Part shown: positions 43,369-53,049 of the stretch, in pieces | Position numbering within the stretch: position 1 is the stretch's first letter | Layout of the letters: every line of letters begins with the position of its first letter | Assembly (NCBI GenBank): GCA_026627385.1 | Contig: JAPNUR010000002.1 | Location: 62,001 to 126,000 of the forward strand | Direction of reading: 5' to 3' | From: Bacillota bacterium | GTDB taxonomy: Bacteria; Bacillota; Sulfobacillia; Sulfobacillales; Sulfobacillaceae | DNA: 64,000 nt | Translations under genes and position numbers: made by a program | Notes under the pieces: model-generated | The model's database searches: none | Told to the model about the DNA's origin: nothing | Seen by the model: only the letters and a program-made list of their open reading frames with translations

Positions 43369-44694
43369 ATGATTGAGCGGTATACGCGTCCAGTCATGAA
43401 GACGCTGTGGTCAGAGCAAACGCGTTATGAACGGTGGCTTCAGGTGGAAATTTTAGCGGTGGAAGCGTGGGAGGAACTGGGGCGGATTCCCCGGGGTGTG
43501 GCAAGCCGCCTGAAGCGGAAGGCCAAGGTGGATGCCGCGCGGGTTTTAGACTATGAAGAGCGGTATCATCATGATGTCTTAGCCTTTATTAGCGCGGTGG
43601 CCGACACCGTGGACCCTGAGGATGCCAAGTACATTCATTTTGGGCTCACGTCGACAGATGTCGTGGACACCGCGTTAGCTTCGCTGGTCACCGAGGCGCT
43701 GGACATTGTGCGAGACGATGTCATCGCGCTGCGCGACGCCGTGAAACGGCGGGCTCTGGAAACACGGCGGATTCCGGTTATTGGGCGTACGCACGGCATG
43801 CATGCGGAACCAACCAGTCATGGCTTAAAATGGGCGCTATGGTGGTTGGAGTTAGGACGCGACCTCGAACGGGTAGAGCGTGCTCGGGCCAATATGGCGG
43901 TGATGAAGATGTCGGGGGCGGTCGGCAACTACGCCAATTTGCCGCCCTTTATTGAGCAATACGTCGCCGAGCGCCTTGGGTTAACGCCGGCCCCACTCTC
44001 GACGCAGGTGCTGCAACGCGACCGCCATGCCGAGGTGGTGACAGCGTTGGCCATTTTAGCCGGTACGTTGGACAAAATGGCTACGGAAATTCGCCTCTCA
44101 CAGCGCACCGAGGTGGGCGAACTGGAAGAGCCGTTTTCAAGCGGCCAGCGCGGATCGTCAGCGATGCCGCACAAGAAAAATCCCATTCGTTCCGAGCAGA
44201 TTTCCGGCTTGAGCCGCGTCATCCGTGGGTACGTTATCCCGGCCCTGGAAGATATTCCCCTGTGGTATGAGCGGGATATCTCGCATTCGTCGGTGGAGCG
44301 CATATTGTTGCCTGACGTCACCACGCTGGCCGACTATTTGGTCACGCAAATGACGCGCATTGTCACCGGGCTGACCATTCGCAGCGACCGCATGCAGCAA
44401 AATCTGGAGTTCACGGGAGGCCTGGTGTTCTCGGGCAAGGTTCTCCTAGCCCTGGTGGAGCATGGCATGAGCCGGGATGAGGCCTATGACCTGGTCCAAC
44501 GCCACGCGTTGGCGCAAAGCCGAAATCCCGAGAAATCCTTTCGCGAACGCTTGATGTCTGATCCCGCTGTGCAGGAGCGCTTGAGCTCCGAGGAACTGGA
44601 AGCCTTGTTCGCGGTAGAACCGTATCTGGCCGAAGTGGACCACATTTTTGAGCGCATTGGGCTGTGCAATGGCCACGAGGAGGAACAACAATGA
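43369..44694 (+). CDS. purB: Adenylosuccinate lyase
   Basis: A 441-residue fumarase-superfamily enzyme acting twice in purine synthesis (SAICAR to AICAR and adenylosuccinate to AMP). Signature GSSAMPHKKNP near 263-273 with the catalytic Ser loop; RTHGMHAEPTSHG near 140-152 contains catalytic His residues. First gene of the pur operon, 17 bases from the operator. Its stop overlaps purC by 4 bases. Confidence 0.97.
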   Translation: MIERYTRPVMKTLWSEQTRYERWLQVEILAVEAWEELGRIPRGVASRLKRKAKVDAARVLDYEERYHHDVLAFISAVADTVDPEDAKYIHFGLTSTDVVDTALASLVTEALDIVRDDVIALRDAVKRRALETRRIPVIGRTHGMHAEPTSHGLKWALWWLELGRDLERVERARANMAVMKMSGAVGNYANLPPFIEQYVAERLGLTPAPLSTQVLQRDRHAEVVTALAILAGTLDKMATEIRLSQRTEVGELEEPFSSGQRGSSAMPHKKNPIRSEQISGLSRVIRGYVIPALEDIPLWYERDISHSSVERILLPDVTTLADYLVTQMTRIVTGLTIRSDRMQQNLEFTGGLVFSGKVLLALVEHGMSRDEAYDLVQRHALAQSRNPEKSFRERLMSDPAVQERLSSEELEALFAVEPYLAEVDHIFERIGLCNGHEEEQQ

Positions 44695-45389
44695 AGTTGG
44701 TGTACGAAGGTAAAGCCAAGCGCGTCTATGAAGGGCCGGAGCCTGGGCGCGTGCGGATGGAGTTTAAGGATTCCGCCACCGCCTTTAACGGGCAAAAACG
44801 CGCGGAAATTGCCGGGAAAGGGGTGGTTAACGCGGCGGTCAGCGCACGGCTTTTTCAGTGGCTTGGCGATCAAGGGGTTGAGACACATTATCTGGCGACG
44901 GTGGATGACCGCCAACTCGACGTGGAGCAGTTGACCATGATTGGGCTTGAAGTGGTGGTGCGCAATCGCGTGGCGGGGTCGTTGCATCAGCGCACCGGGT
45001 TGGCGGAGGGTACCCCGATTGCAATTCCGGTGGTGGAATTTTATTACAAAAACGATGCGTTAGGGGACCCCCTCTTGAACGATGACCATATCCGACTCTT
45101 AGGATTGGCGAGTCCCGATCTCGTGGCGCGGCTTAAGCAGGAGGCACTACGCATTAACCAGCTGCTCTCTGCCTTTTTCCAGGATCGCCAGTTGATTTTG
45201 GTCGACTTTAAGCTTGAGTTTGGGTGGAATCCGAATGGCGAGCTGAAGTTAGGCGATGAAATTTCACCGGACACGTGTCGGTTATGGGACGAGGCGACTC
45301 ACGAACGGCTGGACAAAGATCGGTTTCGCCGCGACATGGGAGGCGTGGAAGATGCCTACCAGGAGATTTACCGGCGGGTGATGGCATAA
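44691..45389 (+). CDS. purC: SAICAR synthetase
   Basis: A 232-residue ATP-dependent ligase joining aspartate to CAIR. Marks: LVYEGKAKRVYE at the start, VVRNRVAGSL near 86-95, LVDFKLEFGW near 166-175 and GDEISPDTCRLW near 182-193. Start is the ATG at 44691 after GAGGAGGAA, overlapping the purB TGA. Stop shares one base with purS. Confidence 0.96.
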   Translation: MKLVYEGKAKRVYEGPEPGRVRMEFKDSATAFNGQKRAEIAGKGVVNAAVSARLFQWLGDQGVETHYLATVDDRQLDVEQLTMIGLEVVVRNRVAGSLHQRTGLAEGTPIAIPVVEFYYKNDALGDPLLNDDHIRLLGLASPDLVARLKQEALRINQLLSAFFQDRQLILVDFKLEFGWNPNGELKLGDEISPDTCRLWDEATHERLDKDRFRRDMGGVEDAYQEIYRRVMA

Positions 45390-45640
45390 TGGCGCAATTT
45401 CATGCCACGGTGGTGGTGACCTTGAAACCGGATATCTTGGATCCGGCGGGCGATGCGACGGCGCAGGTGTTGCGCCAGATGGGCTACCTGGTGGACGATG
45501 TGCGGATGGGCAAACATATTCAATTGACGCTTGAGGCTGAAAGCGTGAGCGAGGCCGAAGCCGCCGTACGGCAAATGACCGAGTCGCTTTTGGCTAATCC
45601 CGTGATGGAAACCTACACGGTGCGGGTGGATGCGTCATGA
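45389..45640 (+). CDS. purS: FGAM synthase subunit PurS
   Basis: An 83-residue small subunit of the three-part FGAM synthase, needed for the PurQ-PurL complex. Pattern VTLKPDILDPAGDATAQVL near 9-27 and VDDVRMGKHIQLTLE near 34-48 are diagnostic. Start is the ATG at 45389 (TAATG junction with purC). Overlaps purQ by 4 bases. Confidence 0.94.
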   Translation: MAQFHATVVVTLKPDILDPAGDATAQVLRQMGYLVDDVRMGKHIQLTLEAESVSEAEAAVRQMTESLLANPVMETYTVRVDAS

Positions 45641-46341
45641 ATATTGCGGTCGTCACGTTTCCAGGATCCAATTGCGATGACGACACCGTGCGGGCGCTCC
45701 ACGCGCTGGGCGCATCGGTGATCCGCCTCTGGTACCGCGACCGTGACTTAGGCGGCATCGACGGCGTGATTTTGCCGGGGGGCTTTTCCTACGGGGACTA
45801 CCTGAGGGGCGGGGCCCTGGCAGCCCAGGCGCCGGTGATGGAACCCCTGCGCCACGCGGTACGTGAACGTGCGCTCCCGGTCCTGGGGATTTGCAACGGG
45901 TTTCAGATTCTCACGGAGGCCAAACTATTGCCGGGGGCGCTCAGACCTAACCGGCAAGGTACGTTTCTTTCCACCTGGCAACACCTGCGCGTGACGCGCG
46001 CGTCGTCGCTCTTTTGGGGCCTTCGGGAAGGTGAGTATTTGCGCCTGCCCATCGCGCATGGTGAAGGTGCCTATTACCTTCCCCCAGGGCAGCTAGCCTC
46101 GCTCTTTGATCGTGGCCAGGCGTGGCTCCAATATGTGTCTTTCGACGGGCAACTCACGGCAGCTGCCAATCCGAATGGATCGGTGGCCAATCTGGCCGGG
46201 GTGATTGCCGGATCGGTGGCGGCCTTGATGCCCCATCCCGAACGGGCCATGGATGCAGCGCTGGGATCGGCGGACGGCGTGCGCTTGCTCACGGCGTGGC
46301 TTGAGGGGATTCGCCGGAGGTCTCGCGATGCAAGCTCGTGA
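45637..46341 (+). CDS. purQ: FGAM synthase glutaminase subunit PurQ
   Basis: A 234-residue class I amidotransferase supplying ammonia to PurL. Nucleophile C86 in LGICNGFQIL, His-Glu in MPHPERAMD near 202. Start FPGSNCDDDTVRAL pattern is typical. Overlaps purS by 4 bases and purL by 14. Confidence 0.96.
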   Translation: MNIAVVTFPGSNCDDDTVRALHALGASVIRLWYRDRDLGGIDGVILPGGFSYGDYLRGGALAAQAPVMEPLRHAVRERALPVLGICNGFQILTEAKLLPGALRPNRQGTFLSTWQHLRVTRASSLFWGLREGEYLRLPIAHGEGAYYLPPGQLASLFDRGQAWLQYVSFDGQLTAAANPNGSVANLAGVIAGSVAALMPHPERAMDAALGSADGVRLLTAWLEGIRRRSRDASS

Positions 46342-48499
46342 TGTGGGGTTGACTCAAACGGAATATGCGGCCATTTGTCGGCTGATGGGCCGCGAACCCA
46401 ACGAATTGGAGCTCGGCCTCTTTGGTGCCTTGTGGTCAGAACATTGCAGCTACAAAAATTCCCGTGCCCTCTTGAAGCGATTGCCCCATGAGGGACCGTA
46501 TGTGGTCGCCGGGCCTGGCGGCAACGCGGGCGTGGTGCGCGTCAGCGACGACTGGGAGGTGGCTTTTAAAATTGAAAGCCACAACCATCCCTCCTATGTC
46601 GAGCCAGTTCAGGGGGCAGCCACCGGCGTGGGCGGTATCTTGCGGGATATTATTGCCATGGGCGCACAGCCCATTGCAGTGGCCGATTTGCTGCGGTTCG
46701 GCACCGATAGCCAGAGTGTGCGCTTGCGCCAGGGGGTTGTGAAGGGAATTGGCCAGTATGGCAACGCCATCGGCATTCCTACCGTGACGGGCGACGTGGC
46801 GTACTCTGAGACCTATGCCCAAAATCCCCTCGTCAACGTGTTGGCGGTGGGTTTGCGCCGCCCCGAGCACGCGATGACTGCCAATACGGCACGACCTGGC
46901 CATCTGCTGGTCTTAGTCGGTCAGCGCACCGGGCGCGACGGGATTCACGGGGCGAGTTTATTAGCCTCCCAAGACTTTCAGGGATCGGAACATGACACCT
47001 TGCGACCGACGGTCCAGGTGGGCGATCCATTTTTAGGCAAATTGCTCATGGACATGACATTGACCGCCGTCGAGCGCGGCTGGGTTGCTGCGCTGCAAGA
47101 CCTTGGGGCCGCCGGGCTCACATCGGCGGTCGCGGAGCTTTGTGACAGTTCCGGGGTCGGCGCGAATCTGTGGTTGGATCGGGTGCCCCTAAGGCAGCGC
47201 CAGTTAAGTTCGTATGACATCATGTTGTCTGAGACCCAAGAGCGCATGCTGATGGCGGTTGAACCGGAACGGTGGCCGGATGTGCGAGCGCTGGCTGACC
47301 ACTATGAAATCCTCGCGACGGTCATTGGCGAGGTGACCGAGGGCGAGATGATCCAGATTTGGTGGGATTCGACCGTCCAGGGAACCGTCTCAGCGCATTG
47401 GCTCGTGCGCGGATGCCCGCGGCGGGACGTGAGCGAGGAGTGGTGGCGGGCCCTTCGCCATCGCCCAACAGAGGCGCCCCCGGTCATAACCACCATCCCC
47501 TCGTTAAGGGCGCTGGTGCTTGACGTGTTGGCGCACCCTGACGTGCGTGACCGCTCCTTTATTTATCAACAATACGATTCCACGATTCAAACCCGGACCG
47601 TCTGGGGCCCGGACCACGACGTGGCGGTGCTTCGACTTCACGACACGCGCGTGGGATTGGTGCTCAGCGTGTTTGGCACCGGCCAGTGGGCGAGCCTCGA
47701 TCCCTACGCCGGTGCCGCGGCGGCGGTGGTACTGGCCGCGAGCCGGCTGGCCGCTCTGGGGGCGGAGCCTTTAGGATTGACGGATGGGATTAATGCCGGC
47801 AATCCCGATAAAGAGGAGAGCTTTCGGCAAATGGCGTCTGCCGTGGCGGGGGTCCAAGACGCTGCGGAAGCCTTGCGCATTCCCGTGACGGGCGGCAACG
47901 TGTCGCTGCACAACGAGACCGACGGCCAGCCGATATGGCCGACGGTGATGATTGGCGCCCTCGGGCGCCTCGACGATGCCACCAAACCGGTGCCTGACTG
48001 CGTGGGGGCCCAGGGCCATACGCTGTATTTAGTGAATCCCGGTCCGCTGCATTGGGGCGGCTCGGTGGCGGAGCGCGTGGTTGAGGGGGCATCACCGTAT
48101 CCCCTCGGTGATCTGGGGCATCATCAACGTGCCCTCGAGGCGATGACCCAATTTGTGCGCCGCGGTCTCGCCCAAGCGGTGCGGGCGATTGGGCGCGGAG
48201 GCTTAGCGACGGCGCTCGCCCGCATGTTGCTGGGCGCGCCACCGTCTTTAGGCATGGCCATTCTGTTATCCGAAAGCACAGAATCAGAAAAGCTGCTGCG
48301 GCTATTCAACGAGGGTCCCGCCCAATGGGTGGTGGCTGTGGCTCCCGAGGTGGTGGACGACGCCGTAGGCTATTGGCAGGCGGTGGGTATTGAATTGCGC
48401 TATCTGGGCGAGGTGACACAGTCCGGCCGGCTTGAGGTGGACGAACGCGTTCACTGGACGCGCGCTGAGTTGCTGACCGCCTGGCGCCAGCCGGGTTAA
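46328..48499 (+). CDS. purL: FGAM synthase subunit PurL
   Basis: A 723-residue small-type PurL, the ATP-using subunit making FGAM from FGAR. LWSEHCSYKNSR near 34-45 and FKIESHNHPSYVEP near 75-88 are hallmark motifs; DLGAAGLTSAVAEL near 258-271 and VTGGNVSLHNE near 521-531 follow. Length fits the Bacillus-type enzyme that needs PurS and PurQ. Start at ATG 46328 after GGAGGT, within the end of purQ; the longer frame is rejected. Confidence 0.96.
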   Translation: MQARDVGLTQTEYAAICRLMGREPNELELGLFGALWSEHCSYKNSRALLKRLPHEGPYVVAGPGGNAGVVRVSDDWEVAFKIESHNHPSYVEPVQGAATGVGGILRDIIAMGAQPIAVADLLRFGTDSQSVRLRQGVVKGIGQYGNAIGIPTVTGDVAYSETYAQNPLVNVLAVGLRRPEHAMTANTARPGHLLVLVGQRTGRDGIHGASLLASQDFQGSEHDTLRPTVQVGDPFLGKLLMDMTLTAVERGWVAALQDLGAAGLTSAVAELCDSSGVGANLWLDRVPLRQRQLSSYDIMLSETQERMLMAVEPERWPDVRALADHYEILATVIGEVTEGEMIQIWWDSTVQGTVSAHWLVRGCPRRDVSEEWWRALRHRPTEAPPVITTIPSLRALVLDVLAHPDVRDRSFIYQQYDSTIQTRTVWGPDHDVAVLRLHDTRVGLVLSVFGTGQWASLDPYAGAAAAVVLAASRLAALGAEPLGLTDGINAGNPDKEESFRQMASAVAGVQDAAEALRIPVTGGNVSLHNETDGQPIWPTVMIGALGRLDDATKPVPDCVGAQGHTLYLVNPGPLHWGGSVAERVVEGASPYPLGDLGHHQRALEAMTQFVRRGLAQAVRAIGRGGLATALARMLLGAPPSLGMAILLSESTESEKLLRLFNEGPAQWVVAVAPEVVDDAVGYWQAVGIELRYLGEVTQSGRLEVDERVHWTRAELLTAWRQPG

Positions 48500-48511
48500 G
48501 GAGGTACGCGG

Positions 48512-49909
48512 ATGACCGGGGACGTAGGCTTGAAAGAGGCGTGCGGCGTTTTTGGCATATGGCGAGATCCCGAGGCGTTCCGCAAGGCATACTGGGGGGC
48601 ATTTAGCCTACAGCATCGCGGGCAGGAAAGCGCAGGGGTGGCCGTTTTGGATGGCGACCGCATCCATGTGGCCAAAGGCATGGGGCTGTTGCAAGATGCC
48701 GTGAAGGGGGAGGCGCTGAACACCCCCGGCAATGCGGCCATCAGTCATGTGCGCTACTCCACGACCGGCGAGTCCAACGCGATGAATGCCCAACCGCTCT
48801 TGATGCACACGCGGTTTGGACCTTTGGCCTTGGCGCACAATGGCAATTTGGTCAACCATCAGAGCCTCCGGCGGGAGCTCGAAGAAGAAGGAGCCATCTT
48901 TCAGGGAACTAGCGACAGCGAGGTGTTAGCCCATCTCTTGGCGCGAAGTCCCCATGAGGATTTTTTAGAGGCGTTACAAGAGGCGGCCCGCCGCTTACAG
49001 GGAGGATTTGCGTTTGTCGTTCTCAGCGAACGCGGGGTGTTCGGGATCCGCGATCCGCTGGGCATTCGACCGCTGGTGCTTGGCCGCACCGCCGACGGTG
49101 CCTGGACGCTGGCATCGGAGACCTGTGCCCTCGACATGGTGGGGGCACGATGGGTGCGCGATATTGATCCGGGTGAGCTCGTTCAGCTTTCGGACGCTGG
49201 GGTAGCGAGCGAGCGGTTTCACGAACGGGCGCAGGAACGGGCGTGTGCCTTTGAAGTGATCTACTTTGCGCGACCGGATTCTCTCTACCAAGGACAGTCG
49301 ATGCACATGAAGCGGCGCCTCTTGGGGCAAAAACTGGCTGAGGAAGCGCCCGCCGAGGCCGATGTGGTGGTGGGCGTGCCGGATTCCAGCTTGCCCGCCG
49401 CCATGGGTTATGCAGAAGCGTCCCAGTTGCCCTTTGACTTTGGCCTGGTCAAGAATCGCTACATTGCCCGCACGTTCATTGCCCCAGACGCGGACCTCCG
49501 TTCAAAAGGGGTGCAACTCAAGCTGTCGGCGGTGAAAGAGGTTGTGGCTGGCCGTCGCGTGGCGTTAATTGACGACAGTTTGGTGCGCGGGACCACCTCT
49601 CGCCACATTGTGCGCTTGCTGCGCGGCGCGGGGGCGAAAGAGGTGCACATGCGGATTGCATCACCCCCGTATCTGGAACCCTGCCATTACGGGATTGATA
49701 CCTCCCGTGCCGGGGAATTGGCGGCGCGGCATATGACAATTGCGGAGTTGGCGTCGACCGTCGGCGCTGATTCCCTGGCCTTTTTGTCGCCCGAGGGCCT
49801 GATGGCGGCGTTGGGTTCAGACCGGTGGTGTCTAGCCTGCTTTGGCCGGGGATACCCCGTGCCACTCGAGGAGGGCGAGCATGAGCGAAGTCAAAAACAA
49901 TTTTCATGA
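48512..49909 (+). CDS. purF: Amidophosphoribosyltransferase
   Basis: A 465-residue enzyme for the first committed step, PRPP plus Gln to phosphoribosylamine. A ten-residue propeptide (MTGDVGLKEA) precedes the nucleophile C11, as in Bacillus. PRPP loop is ALIDDSLVRGTTSRH near 351-365. Four cysteines, C245, C391, C440 and C443 (CLACF near the end), match the [4Fe-4S] ligands of the Bacillus enzyme, so an oxygen-sensitive cluster is expected. Site TAAGGAGG before the ATG; overlaps purM by 29 bases. Confidence 0.96.
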   Translation: MTGDVGLKEACGVFGIWRDPEAFRKAYWGAFSLQHRGQESAGVAVLDGDRIHVAKGMGLLQDAVKGEALNTPGNAAISHVRYSTTGESNAMNAQPLLMHTRFGPLALAHNGNLVNHQSLRRELEEEGAIFQGTSDSEVLAHLLARSPHEDFLEALQEAARRLQGGFAFVVLSERGVFGIRDPLGIRPLVLGRTADGAWTLASETCALDMVGARWVRDIDPGELVQLSDAGVASERFHERAQERACAFEVIYFARPDSLYQGQSMHMKRRLLGQKLAEEAPAEADVVVGVPDSSLPAAMGYAEASQLPFDFGLVKNRYIARTFIAPDADLRSKGVQLKLSAVKEVVAGRRVALIDDSLVRGTTSRHIVRLLRGAGAKEVHMRIASPPYLEPCHYGIDTSRAGELAARHMTIAELASTVGADSLAFLSPEGLMAALGSDRWCLACFGRGYPVPLEEGEHERSQKQFS

Positions 49910-50906
49910 ACTGACGTATGAAAAAGCGGGAGTCAGCATTGAACGCGGCCAGGCGGCAGTGGAGGCGCTGCGGCCCTGGGCGGCGATGACCCGGCGGCCC
50001 GAGGTCATGACGGATATCGGGGGCTTTGCGGGAGGGTTTAAGCTCGGGGACACGGAGTTGCTGGCGGGGGCTGACGGCGTCGGCTCGAAAATCTTGATTG
50101 CCGAAGCCTTGGGGGTCTATCACACCATAGGCATTGACTTGGTGGCCATGAATGTGAACGATGTCTTGGCCGCTGGCGGCGAACCCCTCTTTTTCTTAGA
50201 TTACATTGCTATGGGGCGGGTGACCCCCGAACGCGTGACCGCGTTGGTGCGCGGCATGGCAGAAGGGTGCCAAGCCGCCGGCTGCGCCCTCCTCGGGGGG
50301 GAAACGGCCGAAATGCCTGACGTTTACCCCGGGGATGGCTGCGACGTGTCTGGATTTGCGGTGGGGCGGCGCCGGTGGGCTCCCGCGGATCCCCCCATCC
50401 AGCGCGGGGATGTGGTGGTCGGGCTCTTAAGTTCGGGATTTCACGCCAATGGTTATCAGTTGATTCGCCACATTGTCCAGACGACCGGCCATGGGTGGAC
50501 GGAGACTCTCCCGGAACTGGACGGCCAAAGCCTTGGGGAGGCGCTTTTGACGCCGACGCGCATTTACGTGCGACCGGTGATGACATTATGGGAACAGGTG
50601 CACGTCAAGGCCATGGCCCACATCACCGGAGGTGGGTTGGTCGAGAACGTGCCGCGCACCCTCGGGTCCTGGGGGGCGGTGATTGAGTGGGATCGCTGGC
50701 CCCATCCGTCCATTATGAACTTGATCCAAGAGTGGGGGCGCCTTGGTCGCCGCGAGATGGTGCGCACATTTAACGGCGGGATTGGCTTTACGGTGGTGGT
50801 GGATAAAGAGGACGTCGACCAGGCCCTGTCCATTCTGGCTGCTTCTGGAACGCCCGCCTATCCGATTGGGGAAATTGTGGACCAGCCCGGGGTGGTGGTG
50901 CAATGA
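49881..50906 (+). CDS. purM: AIR synthetase (phosphoribosylformylglycinamidine cyclo-ligase)
   Basis: A 341-residue enzyme closing the imidazole ring. Marks: YEKAGVSIERG near 12-22, GADGVGSKILIA near 61-72, GIDLVAMNVNDVLAAGGEPLF, given by its ends (82-102), and LLGGETAEMPDVY near 134-146. Start is the ATG at 49881 after GAGGAGGG, within the end of purF. Overlaps purN by 4 bases. Confidence 0.96.
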   Translation: MSEVKNNFHELTYEKAGVSIERGQAAVEALRPWAAMTRRPEVMTDIGGFAGGFKLGDTELLAGADGVGSKILIAEALGVYHTIGIDLVAMNVNDVLAAGGEPLFFLDYIAMGRVTPERVTALVRGMAEGCQAAGCALLGGETAEMPDVYPGDGCDVSGFAVGRRRWAPADPPIQRGDVVVGLLSSGFHANGYQLIRHIVQTTGHGWTETLPELDGQSLGEALLTPTRIYVRPVMTLWEQVHVKAMAHITGGGLVENVPRTLGSWGAVIEWDRWPHPSIMNLIQEWGRLGRREMVRTFNGGIGFTVVVDKEDVDQALSILAASGTPAYPIGEIVDQPGVVVQ

Positions 50907-51514
50907 GGTGGGCTGTCCTGGTTGGCGGGGCAGGCACCAATTTGCGCGCGATTATCGAGAGTGGCCTTCCGGTGGTGCTGGTGGTATCCCATCGGGCCGG
51001 AGTCGGGGCGTTGGATATCGCCGCCGCGCATCAGATTCCGCACGCGGTGTTACTGCCGCGAGAGTTTCCCGACCGTTTGGCCTATGACCGCGCGCTGGTG
51101 GACCTGTTACGCGCGCACGGGGTGGAACGCATCGCCCTCGCGGGATTTTTGCGCTGGCTGACCAGCGCGACGATTGAGCACTATGCTGGCGCCATTGTGA
51201 ACCTGCACCCCTCGCTGTTGCCCCTTTATCCCGGCCTTTACGCCATCGAACGCGCTTATGCGGATCGCGTGTTATGGTCCGGGGTGACCGTGCATTTTGT
51301 CGACGAAGGCCACGATACGGGGCCCGTCATTGCGCAAGTGCCGGTTCCCCGTTATCCGAAAGACACCTTAGAACAATTTGCTGACCGCATTCATGCGGCG
51401 GAACACCAGCTATTGCCACGCGTACTTTGGGCCCTCGATGGCGGCGAGGTGTGGTGGGATCGCGGGCGGGTGCATTATGCCAAGGAGGATGACTTATGGA
51501 TGTATGGGCGCTGA
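50903..51514 (+). CDS. purN: Phosphoribosylglycinamide formyltransferase
   Basis: A 203-residue folate-dependent GART. The catalytic triad is visible as N and H in IVNLHPSLLPLYPG (near 94-107) and D in VDEGHDTGPVIAQ near 128-140. The N-terminal GGAGTNLRAII loop binds the substrate phosphate. Length normal. Overlaps purH by 19 bases. Confidence 0.95.
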   Translation: MRWAVLVGGAGTNLRAIIESGLPVVLVVSHRAGVGALDIAAAHQIPHAVLLPREFPDRLAYDRALVDLLRAHGVERIALAGFLRWLTSATIEHYAGAIVNLHPSLLPLYPGLYAIERAYADRVLWSGVTVHFVDEGHDTGPVIAQVPVPRYPKDTLEQFADRIHAAEHQLLPRVLWALDGGEVWWDRGRVHYAKEDDLWMYGR

Positions 51515-53007
51515 TGAGCGTCAGCGACAAAACCGGCTGCGATGAATTGGGGTACGAGCTCACGCGGCGCGGTTATCGAATCTTAGCCACGGGTAGCACG
51601 GCGCAGTACTTGGCCAGCCGGCACATTGAGGCGACGACGGTGGAAACGTTAACCGGGTTTGGCGAGGTGTTGTCAGGCCGCGTGAAAACGCTGCACCCTC
51701 TCATTTACAGTGGGATTTTGGCAAGCGATAGCGCGGAGCACCAATCCCAACGGCAAGCGTTGGGAGCGCCCGACATCCGGGTGGTGGTGGTCAACTTGTA
51801 CCCGTTTGAGGCGCGCTGGCAGGCTGGCGCTTCCCTTACCGAGTTGATCGAAGAGATTGACATTGGGGGGGTTTCCCTTATTCGCGCGGCCGCGAAAAAT
51901 TTTCGCCGGGTGACGGTGTTGACCTCGCCCACGCAGTACCCGGAGTATCTGGCACGGCCCGAGGAAGAGAATAGCGAGCCCTACCGCCAGGCGCTTGCCG
52001 TACATGCCTTGTATCACGTGGCGTACTACGATGCCGTGATTGCGCGGGCGTTGGATGGTGACCGCGGGACTTGGCCAGAATTTTGGGTGATGCCTGGGGT
52101 TAAGGGGCCAGCCCTGCGCTATGGGGAGAATCCGCACCAACCTGCAGCGCTTTACTGGGATCCGGCACACACTGGGTTTGCTGAGGCTACGCTGTTGCAG
52201 GGAAAGACGCTGTCCTTTAACAATTACGCCGATGCGGATACGGCTGTCCGCCTCGCTTATGACTTTGATGAACCCACAGCCGTGGTGGTGAAACACCAAA
52301 CGCCGGCGGCCGTTAGCGTCCAACCCACGATTCTCGATGCCTATCGGCGGGCTTATGCCGCCGATCCGGTGTCCATTTTCGGGGGCGTGGTGGCCGTCAA
52401 TCGTCCCATCGATGGGGCGCTGGCGCAGGAATTGGTGAGTCTCTTTTTAGAAGTGGTGATTGCCCCCGAGGTGACGGCAGATGCGCGGCCGATCTTGGCC
52501 CAGAAAAAAAACTTGCGGGTGCTCATCGTACCTCCTCCGCCCGTGAGGAATTGGGATGTCAAGGGGATTTGGGGGGGATTTTTAGTGCAGCCTGCCGACT
52601 TTTTCGCGACGCCGATGGGCGAATGGAAACAGGTGGCGGGTCCTGATGTGCGCACGCGGGCCAGCACCCGTGATCTCGATTTGGCCTGGAAAACTGTGGC
52701 CCGCGTGAAATCCAATGCCATTGTGATCGTCAAAGATGGCGTGACCGTGGGTATTGGCGGGGGCCAGACCAATCGCATTGATGCGGCCCGTCAAGCCTTG
52801 GAACGCGCAGGGGATAAGGCGCGCGGCGGGGTGTTGGCATCCGACGGGTTTTTCCCGTTTGACGACGTCATGCGCTTGGCCCAAGAATGCGGGGTTGCCG
52901 TCGTGATCCAGCCGGGTGGCTCGGTCCGCGATCAGGATTCGATTGCCGTCGCCGAACAAGCAGGCGTTTCGTTGCTCTTCACAGGCGAACGACATTTTCG
53001 CCATTAA
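51496..53007 (+). CDS. purH: Bifunctional AICAR transformylase/IMP cyclohydrolase
   Basis: A 503-residue fusion: MGS-fold IMP cyclohydrolase at about 1-190 (SVSDKTG, ATGSTAQYL, GRVKTLHP) and AICAR formyltransferase at 195-500 (RYGENPHQPAALY near 209-221). The catalytic Lys-His pair is in VVVKHQTPAA near 258-267; most bacterial enzymes read KHxNPCG here, so the substitution resembles eukaryotic members. Start ATG at 51496 after AAGGAGG. Last enzymes of IMP synthesis. Confidence 0.96.
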   Translation: MDVWALMSVSDKTGCDELGYELTRRGYRILATGSTAQYLASRHIEATTVETLTGFGEVLSGRVKTLHPLIYSGILASDSAEHQSQRQALGAPDIRVVVVNLYPFEARWQAGASLTELIEEIDIGGVSLIRAAAKNFRRVTVLTSPTQYPEYLARPEEENSEPYRQALAVHALYHVAYYDAVIARALDGDRGTWPEFWVMPGVKGPALRYGENPHQPAALYWDPAHTGFAEATLLQGKTLSFNNYADADTAVRLAYDFDEPTAVVVKHQTPAAVSVQPTILDAYRRAYAADPVSIFGGVVAVNRPIDGALAQELVSLFLEVVIAPEVTADARPILAQKKNLRVLIVPPPPVRNWDVKGIWGGFLVQPADFFATPMGEWKQVAGPDVRTRASTRDLDLAWKTVARVKSNAIVIVKDGVTVGIGGGQTNRIDAARQALERAGDKARGGVLASDGFFPFDDVMRLAQECGVAVVIQPGGSVRDQDSIAVAEQAGVSLLFTGERHFRH

Positions 53008-53049
53008 CGAAGCCTGGGGATGGTATTGAGAGCGGAAGGGGAGTGAGTC

